From NCBI GenBank assembly GCA_040905145.1, contig JBBDSC010000050.1:1-51587 (forward strand): DNA of 51,587 nucleotides, read 5' to 3'. A model generated the notes under the pieces. That model was given only the letters and a program-made list of their open reading frames with translations. It was not told the origin of the DNA and did not search any database. Position 1 is the first letter of the stretch, and every line of letters begins with the position of its first letter. Source of the DNA: DATGMS01 sp040905145. GTDB taxonomy: Bacteria > Bacteroidota > Bacteroidia > Cytophagales > Cyclobacteriaceae. This document shows, in pieces, positions 46,501-51,587 of this stretch. A program made the position numbers and the translations under genes.

Positions 46501-46754
46501 ATTTTGTGGAAGATGGTTCCTATTTTAGATTAAAAAATGTCCAACTGACCTATAACTTACCTCAGGCTACCGTAAATAATATAGGATTGACAAGGGCATC
46601 TGTGTACTTTCAGGGACAAAACCTCGTGACAATAACCGATTATTCTGGAATGAACCCGGAAATTCAGACAGGTAGCAATAATACCATCGGCTTTGATGGG
46701 GGTTACATGCCGGTTTCGAGAAATTTGATTTTGGGATTAAATGTAACCTTTTAA
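43566..46754 (+). CDS. SusC/RagA family TonB-linked outer-membrane transporter
   Basis: A 1062-residue SusC homologue. The signal peptide ends LFAQ at about residue 25. It is followed by a carboxypeptidase-D-regulatory-like domain (RTVTGTVTDDLNEGLPGAAV, VFSFLGFENVEE), a TonB-box-like DEVVVTGYG, a plug domain ending in AANGVIIITTKRG, and a barrel ending in aromatic LNVTF. The ATG at 43566 sits 31 bases after an AGGAGG sequence, which is too far to be its ribosome-binding site. SusD follows 27 bases later. This pair is different from the one at the left edge. Confidence 0.96.
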   Translation: MLNNYKPLYVITLLLLFTSTVLFAQRTVTGTVTDDLNEGLPGAAVLVKGTSTGTITDMSGNYSIEVPNDQAVLVFSFLGFENVEETVGSRSTIDVTLDQGVSALDEVVVTGYGSQSRREITGAVTSVDSEELLSLPATTFAQQLQGRAAGVTIVNDATPGGGATVRIRGFGTINNNDPLYVIDGVPTQNQGNLNPNDIESIQILKDASAASIYGSRAANGVIIITTKRGKVGEPTISFDAYYGSQKADSEPDPLNAEELGRYLYLANVNAGRTPSHGQYSFGPNGEVTIPDYVFPSRGMEGDPEVNPDLYALEPGNIYPITRSADTNWWDEVTRRAPIQSYQVSASGGTENGRYALSINYFNQEGIVNDIGYDRYSVRANTEFKALNNRLTVGENLSVTVGNRKGGFGNGSAGNNAEQNAVFSSSLQHPLLPVYDIMGNFAGSRGSNLGNNYNPVAVLSRAQDNRNLSLRAFGNVYASLDITDEIMVKTSLGVDATNRRARYIGRPQPEYVEGNFVNSSTSENEYSYQWIWSNTLSYAKTFNDVHAFDAYLGIESIKEFGEIFGAGRQRFAFEATPIISYLDLGDPNTATNFGRVVSDYRLYSQFGKINYAYDGKYLVQFILRNDGSSRFLQASRSATFPAFSLGWRLSDEPAVANALPFVSDMKLRYGWGKTGNQLIGDYNAYTTYRSTIFNAGYPIDGSVSTPALGFDAQRFGNPDARWETTTSNNLGLDAEFLDGKFFFELDIWNRVTTDMLFQVPINYGHGDAIAPFTNIGQMTNKGLDLNLGFNETAMGGELRYGVSANYSMYRNNVDKLDNNEDNVLFGASTRVPSVTVTQVGSPISSFFGYNNLGIFQNQEEVNAHPAYGSYNAVGKFKVEDVNEDGVITDADRTIIGNPHPDFTYGINLNVGYGNWDLTVFGNGSVGNDIFNYLNYWTDFNTFQGNKSKAALYDAWQPDNPGGTLPIMDSDDQISSRPSSYFVEDGSYFRLKNVQLTYNLPQATVNNIGLTRASVYFQGQNLVTITDYSGMNPEIQTGSNNTIGFDGGYMPVSRNLILGLNVTF

Positions 46755-46781
46755 TCAACATAATTTAAAACGTGCAATATT

Positions 46782-48560
46782 ATGAAAAGTATATATTTTA
46801 AAATAACAATGACGGCCCTGATATTGGCAGTTATCACCTTATCTTGCAAAGACGAATTTTTAGAGACTGAACCGCAAGGCCAATTTAGTACGGTAGGTCT
46901 TGCCAATGCCGATGGTGTGGAAGGTTTATTGATCGGTGCTTATGCCATGGTGGATGGGTATGGGCTGGATGGACAATCCGGCTGGAATGCATCCATAGAT
47001 AACTGGGTTTATGGAGGAGTGGTATCAGATGATGCTTACAAGGGTACGGACGCTGGGGATCAGCCGGAGCAATCATTTCTTGAAACATTCGATTTTCAGG
47101 CAACCAGCCTACACTTAAGAAATAAATGGAGAGCGGTGTACAAAGGTGTGGCCCGAACCAATGATGTATTGAATACTTTGAAAGAAGTGGAAGATATCAG
47201 CGATGAAAGGAGAGCCCAGATCATTGCAGAGGCAAGATTTTTAAGAGGTTTTTTTCATTTTGAAGCAAGAAAAATGTGGAGGAGTGTTCCTTATATTGAT
47301 GAGGAAACTTTTGCTTTGGAGGATCTCGAGAGTACCAAAGTAGCCAATGACCAGGAAATATGGCCATTTATAGAAGCGGATTTTGAAGCGGCCATGAACG
47401 TGCTTCCTTCCTTTCAAACGGAGGTAGGCAGACCGACAATGTGGGCTGCGAAGGCTTTTCTTGCAAAAGCAAAAATGTTTCAGGGATGGGACCAAACCAC
47501 AGGTGCAGCTAATACCGCTAAATTACAGGAAGCTAAGGTACTTTTGGAAGATATTGTAGCCAATGGCGGTTTTTCTCTAGTTCCCACTTTTGAAGAAAAT
47601 TTCTTGGTAGGGAGCAGAAATAACGAGGAGTCAATATTTGAGGTCCAATATTCTATTTCCAGTGCCACGACAGCCGCAGCCAATGAAGGTACCACATTGA
47701 ATTATCCCTATACTGATCCCTGGGGATGTTGTGGGTTTTATCAGCCGTCACAAAATTTGGTCAATGCATTTAAAACTTCTGAAAGCGGCCTTCCTTTATT
47801 GGATACTTTCAACGAGGTGGATGTCCCCAATGACCAGGGATTGGCTTGGGATGATCCTTTTACCCCCTATCAAGGACCCTTGGATCCAAGGTTAGACCAT
47901 ACAGTTGGTCGTAGGGGAATTTTGTTCAAAGGATATAAAATACATGGCAGTGATTTTATAAGGGATCAAAATTATGCAGGCCCTTACTCGCCCAAAAAAC
48001 ATATTGCTGAGCCGGAATTTTTTGGCATCGGGGCTAATCCACGTTTATCTGCCAATAACTATCGGATCATGAGATATGGAATGATCTTATTATGGTTGGC
48101 AGAATGTGAAGTTGAACTGGGAAACCTGGAACAGGCCAGGGAATTGGTCAATCAAATCAGGGAAAGAGCAGCCAATCCGGCCGGATTTGTGCCCATGGCA
48201 ATTCAAGGGGCTGAAAGAAATGACTTTAGCATAGTGGAAGGAGAACCAGCGGCTAACTATGTGATCAATACTTATGATGCACCTTGGACTGACCAAGATA
48301 TGGCAAGAAAGGCAGTTCGCATGGAAACCAGACTGGAATTTGGCATGGAGGGCCACAGGTTCTTTGATCTACAGCGTTGGGGAATAGCAGCCGAGACCTT
48401 GAATGCCTATTTACAGGAGGAAGGAACCAAGAGGACTTATTTGAGCGGGAGGACATTTACAAAGGGAGTGCATGAATATTTCCCCATTCCTTTGGAAGCA
48501 ATTGAAAGGTCATTTAAAGATGGTCAACCTACGCTGGTCCAGGATCCTGCGTTCCAATAA
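46782..48560 (+). CDS. RagB/SusD family nutrient-uptake outer-membrane lipoprotein
   Basis: A 592-residue SusD homologue with a lipoprotein signal ending ITLSC (Cys22). The TPR-like half contains ARFLRGFFHFEARKMWRSVPYID and the C-terminal half contains YRIMRYGMILLWLAECEVELG and the ETRLEFGMEGHRFFDLQRWG block. It is followed by a strong hairpin terminator. It pairs with the SusC just upstream; no glycoside hydrolase lies downstream in this window. Confidence 0.95.
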   Translation: MKSIYFKITMTALILAVITLSCKDEFLETEPQGQFSTVGLANADGVEGLLIGAYAMVDGYGLDGQSGWNASIDNWVYGGVVSDDAYKGTDAGDQPEQSFLETFDFQATSLHLRNKWRAVYKGVARTNDVLNTLKEVEDISDERRAQIIAEARFLRGFFHFEARKMWRSVPYIDEETFALEDLESTKVANDQEIWPFIEADFEAAMNVLPSFQTEVGRPTMWAAKAFLAKAKMFQGWDQTTGAANTAKLQEAKVLLEDIVANGGFSLVPTFEENFLVGSRNNEESIFEVQYSISSATTAAANEGTTLNYPYTDPWGCCGFYQPSQNLVNAFKTSESGLPLLDTFNEVDVPNDQGLAWDDPFTPYQGPLDPRLDHTVGRRGILFKGYKIHGSDFIRDQNYAGPYSPKKHIAEPEFFGIGANPRLSANNYRIMRYGMILLWLAECEVELGNLEQARELVNQIRERAANPAGFVPMAIQGAERNDFSIVEGEPAANYVINTYDAPWTDQDMARKAVRMETRLEFGMEGHRFFDLQRWGIAAETLNAYLQEEGTKRTYLSGRTFTKGVHEYFPIPLEAIERSFKDGQPTLVQDPAFQ

Positions 48561-48614
48561 AATATCTATGCCCTTGCGGTTTTAAAAGATAATGATATAT
48601 ACATGATGAAAAAG

Positions 48615-48639
48615 GTGAAGGTTTTACCTTCACTTTTTT
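48615..48639 (+). terminator. Intrinsic terminator of the second SusCD operon
   Basis: GTGAAGGT and ACCTTCAC form 8-base arms around a 3-base loop, with TTTTTT directly after. It lies 54 bases beyond the SusD stop. Confidence 0.8.
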
Positions 48640-48713
48640 CTCCTTTTGAGGTTTGAAATCAATGGCTGGCTTTAAGCAGGAATGAGTCAGCATCATCAGC
48701 CTGACCGGGTTTC

Positions 48714-49559
48714 CTATCTGTGATGGAATAAGGGTAGACGGTAAAAATCAACGGCATTTTTATAAAAAATTTTCAGTTTATCCTGGTCCGAAAAGTCGCG
48801 GGTATACTGGACGATAATGTCCAAAACAGCTTGATAATCTCCTGCTAATAAGCATACCGGCCAATCTGACCCGAACATGACCCGGTCAATTCCGAAGGAT
48901 TTAAATATGACATCAAGGTAGGGGAAAAAATCTTTTTTCTGCCAATCCTTCCAGGATGCTTCCGTAACCATTCCGGAAATTTTGCAGTAGACATTTTTTT
49001 CATCGGCAATTGTTTCCATAGATTTACCCCAGTCAATGATTTGGCCATTTTTGATGTCCGGTTTGGCGATATGGTCAATTACAAATTGAAGTTTGGGAAA
49101 ATTCCTGACCGTATGGATAGCCGCCTTTAATTGACTGGGATAAACCAAAAGGTCATAGGTAAAACCATGTTTTTCCAATTGACCAAGCCCCCTCTGAAAT
49201 GCCGTATCCTGCAAAAAATCCGGATCTGGTTCATCCTGTACAATATGCCGAAAGCCCTTCAGCTTTTCAAATTGCGCATAATGGTCCAATCTTTTGGGCA
49301 GATTTTCGGCCCTAAGGTCAACCCAGCCCACGACGCCTTTGATAAAATCATGTTGGCCTGCCAATTGCAGCAAAAAATCCGTTTCCTCTTCAGATTGTTC
49401 CGCCTGAACCGCCACGCATCCATACACTCCATGTTCTCTATAGATCTTTTGGAGATCTTCAGGAAGAAAATCTCTTTTTATAGCGGTCATTTCCTCATTG
49501 ATCCAGTGATGCTTCTGGGGGGAGTATTTCCAAAAATGCTGATGGGCGTCTATGATCAT
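48714..49559 (-). CDS. Amidohydrolase-2 family lactonase (fuconolactonase/rhamnonolactonase type)
   Basis: A 281-residue TIM-barrel hydrolase of the COG3618 group, which opens sugar lactones such as L-fucono-1,5-lactone. The opening MIIDAHQHFWKYSP carries the H-x-H metal-binding pair. FVIDHIAKPDI and MFGSDWPVC supply the later conserved histidine and aspartate. The ATG at 49559 is a good match. It is convergent with SusC/SusD, but together with the mutarotase at 42057 it supports a deoxysugar-acid route. The sugar is an inference. Confidence 0.85.
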   Translation of the reverse strand: MIIDAHQHFWKYSPQKHHWINEEMTAIKRDFLPEDLQKIYREHGVYGCVAVQAEQSEEETDFLLQLAGQHDFIKGVVGWVDLRAENLPKRLDHYAQFEKLKGFRHIVQDEPDPDFLQDTAFQRGLGQLEKHGFTYDLLVYPSQLKAAIHTVRNFPKLQFVIDHIAKPDIKNGQIIDWGKSMETIADEKNVYCKISGMVTEASWKDWQKKDFFPYLDVIFKSFGIDRVMFGSDWPVCLLAGDYQAVLDIIVQYTRDFSDQDKLKIFYKNAVDFYRLPLFHHR

Positions 49560-49595
49560 GAGAATCTCTATTGTCGACGGTCGACATTTAAATAT

Positions 49596-50681
49596 TTAAG
49601 GAACCTTGTAGATCAGCACATTAATATTCACTCCAGCCCCAACAGAGGCGAAAAGGATATAATCATTGGAATGGAATTGTTGACCTTCCATTTCCCCTTT
49701 GTTGATCAAATCATAGAGGATGGGGATGGTGGCTACAGAATTGTTCCCAAGTTTGGATATGGACATGGGCATGATGTTTTTGGGTATTTCCGTTACTCCG
49801 TAAAGATCAAAAAGGCTGGTGAGAATCTTGTAGTCCATTTTGCCATTTGCCTGGTGGATCAATACCTTTTTAATATCTGTTAGATTTAATCCTGCCTTTT
49901 CGATTCCATCCTTCAAGGTCTGTGGCACCGTAGTAATGGCATATTCATACAGCTTACGCCCGTTCATTTTTAGGAACAGGGTATTGTCCTTGTAACCTGA
50001 ATGATAGGATGGCTGCATTTGCAATAAATAGGCATGCTCAAAGGTGTCTGAGCGGGTGATATGGGTTAGGATACCTACTGGCTTTTCGCTCGGTTTCGCC
50101 TCTATCACCACTGCTCCGGCACCGTCTGAAAAAATCATGCTATCAATATCATGGGGATCCGAAATCCTGGAAAGAGTTTCTGCCCCAATGACCAATATTC
50201 TTTTTGCATCACCTGATTGGATGTAATAATTTGCCTGAATAATTCCCTGGAGCCATCCGGGACAGCCAAAGGGAAGATCATAAGCCACGGTATAAGGATT
50301 TCGTATTCCCAGTTTATGCTTCACCCTGGCAGCCAAGGTGGGGACCATATCGGACCTTTGGTTGTCTTTTAGAATGTCGCCAAAGTTATGGGCTACTATG
50401 ATATAATCTAAAGTTTCCTGGTCTATTTTTGCGGAGTCAATGGCTTTTTGGGCAGCAAAAAAAGCCATATCGGAAGTGAGGTATTCATCTTCAACAAATC
50501 TTCTTTCTTCAATATCAGTTATTTTTTGTAAGGTCTTAATGATATTTTCATTGGGTTTAATTATTTTTTTGCCCTCGCGATCATAAAATTCATTTTTTAA
50601 AAAATAATCATTTGTAATCTGCCTGGAAGGAATATATCTTCCGGAACCTGTTATTGTGGAATAAATTTTTTTATCTGTCAT
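49596..50681 (-). CDS. 3-oxoacyl-ACP synthase III-like protein (FabH family)
   Basis: A 361-residue thiolase-fold condensing enzyme. The active-site triad is Cys140 (PFGCPGW), His276 (IHQANGKM) and Asn313 (LGNNSVAT). The cysteine context differs from classical FabH (ACxG), so this is a FabH-like member such as those in beta-ketoacyl or polyketide-type starter reactions. It is unusually long and has an N-terminal extension with TNDYFLKNEFYDREGK. It is cytoplasmic. It lies between the lactonase gene and a terminator, and may stand alone. Confidence 0.9.
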   Translation of the reverse strand: MTDKKIYSTITGSGRYIPSRQITNDYFLKNEFYDREGKKIIKPNENIIKTLQKITDIEERRFVEDEYLTSDMAFFAAQKAIDSAKIDQETLDYIIVAHNFGDILKDNQRSDMVPTLAARVKHKLGIRNPYTVAYDLPFGCPGWLQGIIQANYYIQSGDAKRILVIGAETLSRISDPHDIDSMIFSDGAGAVVIEAKPSEKPVGILTHITRSDTFEHAYLLQMQPSYHSGYKDNTLFLKMNGRKLYEYAITTVPQTLKDGIEKAGLNLTDIKKVLIHQANGKMDYKILTSLFDLYGVTEIPKNIMPMSISKLGNNSVATIPILYDLINKGEMEGQQFHSNDYILFASVGAGVNINVLIYKVP

Positions 50682-50786
50682 TCGTGATTTCCATGTTTAA
50701 ACCATTATGAGGCGTAAAATTAAGAAATTAATAAGCACATACCTCTGCATTTAGCTTTTTTACTTGTTTTCAAGGGAAAGGCAAAA

Positions 50787-50812
50787 AAAAAGGTGATAAA
50801 TATCACCTTTTT
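50787..50812 (-). terminator. Strong intrinsic terminator after peroxiredoxin
   Basis: AGGTGATA and TATCACCT are perfect arms around a 2-base loop, extended by A and T pairs. On the minus strand the stem is followed by a run of eight T. It starts within five bases of the peroxiredoxin stop. Confidence 0.85.
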
Positions 50813-50816
50813 AAAA

Positions 50817-51452
50817 TTAAAGATTGGGTTGGGGAGTAGTCCTTAAGTAAGGCTTGATTTCTTTATGGCCTTTTGGAAATTTACCGGGGATCTCCTCATT
50901 TTGTATCGCAGGTGCGATGACTACATCTTCTCCATGTTTCCAGTCGGCTGGGGTGGCTACCGAATAGTTTGCGGTAAGCTGAAGGGAATCAATCACTCTT
51001 AAAAGTTCTTGAAAATTACGTCCCGTACTGGCAGGATAGGTGAGGATCAATTTTATTTTTTTATCAGGACTAATAATAAAAACAGACCTTACCGTCAAAT
51101 TTTCACTGGCATTGGGGTGAATCATATCATAAAGCTCAGAGACCTTTTTATCTTCGTCTGCAATGATCGGATAATTTACCTCTGTGTTTTGGGTTTCATT
51201 AATATCCCTTATCCATCCGTGATGGCTGTCTATTCCATCTACACTTATGGCTATCATTTTTACATTTCTTTTATCAAAATCCCCCTTTAACTTAGCTGCA
51301 GTACCCAACTCAGTAGTGCATACGGGGGTGTAATCCCCAGGATGGGAGAAAAGAATCCCCCAACTATCCTTTAAATATTCATGAAAATCAATAGTACCGT
51401 GGGTGGTTTCAGCGGTAAAATTTGGTGCGGTGTCTCCTAATCTCAATGACAT
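50817..51452 (-). CDS. 1-Cys peroxiredoxin (Prx6-like)
   Basis: A thiol peroxidase that reduces hydroperoxides. The ATG at 51452 gives MSLRLGDTAPNFTAETTHGT, the typical Prx6 opening. The frame extends to 51536, but those 28 residues have no homology character. The protein has 211 residues. The peroxidatic cysteine is Cys45 in the sequence YTPVCTTELG. No second resolving cysteine in a standard position is apparent, consistent with a 1-Cys enzyme, though the reductant is unknown. The C-terminal extension (HGEDVVIAPAI) is of the Prx6 kind. Confidence 0.94.
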   Translation of the reverse strand: MSLRLGDTAPNFTAETTHGTIDFHEYLKDSWGILFSHPGDYTPVCTTELGTAAKLKGDFDKRNVKMIAISVDGIDSHHGWIRDINETQNTEVNYPIIADEDKKVSELYDMIHPNASENLTVRSVFIISPDKKIKLILTYPASTGRNFQELLRVIDSLQLTANYSVATPADWKHGEDVVIAPAIQNEEIPGKFPKGHKEIKPYLRTTPQPNL

Positions 51453-51587
51453 AGTTACATTTGGTTTAAGTTTGAAACAAAATTGAATATTTCTATACTC
51501 TATAGAATTTGTAGGAAAACGTTTTGTCGTCCCCAAAAGTTTAATTTAAGTGCTTTTTTTGAATATTCAAACAAACGGTAGAGAGTC
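51453..51587. other. Right-edge region, no gene seen
   Basis: About 135 bases to the window end, presumably the upstream region of the peroxiredoxin gene. It holds no clear feature besides AT-rich DNA. Confidence 0.4.

Noticed and set aside
49131..49883. Long plus-strand open frame opposite the lactonase and FabH-like genes
   Set aside because: It crosses two well-conserved minus-strand genes and their boundary. Its product has no domain, and both real genes keep their active-site motifs.
1..51587. CRISPR array
   Set aside because: No regularly spaced direct repeats with unique spacers of similar length were seen. The repeats present are palindromic or dispersed.
1..51587. tRNA or rRNA genes
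   Set aside because: I saw no cloverleaf pattern with a GTTCGAATCC-type T loop, and no rRNA-like stretch.

Overview
The window looks like a chromosomal stretch from a marine or brackish Bacteroidota, most likely Cytophagales and close to the Cyclobacteriaceae (Cyclobacterium, Echinicola and Algoriphagus type genomes). This assignment is inference. It rests on two SusC/SusD outer-membrane pairs, lipoprotein signals with Bacteroidota-style lipoboxes, moderate-to-low GC with AT-rich spacers, and intergenic repeats typical of the phylum. No rRNA, tRNA, CRISPR array or intact transposase was seen.

Layout. (1) Positions 1-8.6 kb, minus strand: a sulfated-glycan locus made of a TIG/NHL-repeat lipoprotein, SusC, SusD and a formylglycine-type sulfatase cut by the left edge. 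(2) 8.7-12.4 kb: an unrecognised two-gene membrane/LysM-like operon, a 5'-truncated M19 dipeptidase-like remnant, and a pair of tiny unknown proteins. (3) 12.8-20.2 kb: housekeeping genes, with an AraC-MGMT fusion for alkylation repair, an accA-patatin-acyltransferase lipid operon, a YihY/BrkB membrane protein, a TetR regulator and tyrS. (4) 20.3-24.2 kb: a tightly packed minus-strand operon for NAD salvage (EamA transporter, pncB, a divergent PRPP-synthase homologue, pncA). (5) 24.3-34.1 kb: a region of sugar oxidoreductases mixed with decayed genes. It holds three Gfo/Idh/MocA proteins, a 1169-residue ThuA/dehydrogenase/HEAT/cupredoxin fusion, an Ldh2-type reductase, and broken copies of a peroxiredoxin, a TIM-barrel isomerase, a GNAT acetyltransferase and a LacI regulator. 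(6) 34.1-41.6 kb: a TolB-like propeller protein, a DUF4235-like protein, an FAD oxidoreductase overlapping an AEC transporter, and the three-gene proton-translocating transhydrogenase pntAA-pntAB-pntB. (7) 41.6-51.6 kb: a concentric palindromic repeat cluster, a rhamnose/fucose-type mutarotase, a TVP38/DedA-family protein, a second SusC/SusD pair, a fuconolactonase-like amidohydrolase, a FabH-like thiolase-fold enzyme and a 1-Cys peroxiredoxin.

How the parts fit. The sulfatase, the two SusCD pairs, the deoxysugar mutarotase, the lactonase-type amidohydrolase and the Gfo/Idh enzymes suggest uptake and catabolism of sulfated, deoxysugar-containing polysaccharide such as algal fucan or rhamnan. 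No glycoside hydrolase or lyase is present in the window. The NAD salvage operon and the transhydrogenase serve nicotinamide-nucleotide supply and balance.

The most notable items are the NAD operon with its atypical pyrophosphokinase, the cupredoxin-bearing dehydrogenase fusion, the unknown LysM-like/membrane operon next to an M19 remnant, the 200-bp concentric palindrome, a dispersed ~140-175 bp element present twice, and the concentration of truncated genes. I did not find a clear defence or secretion system.
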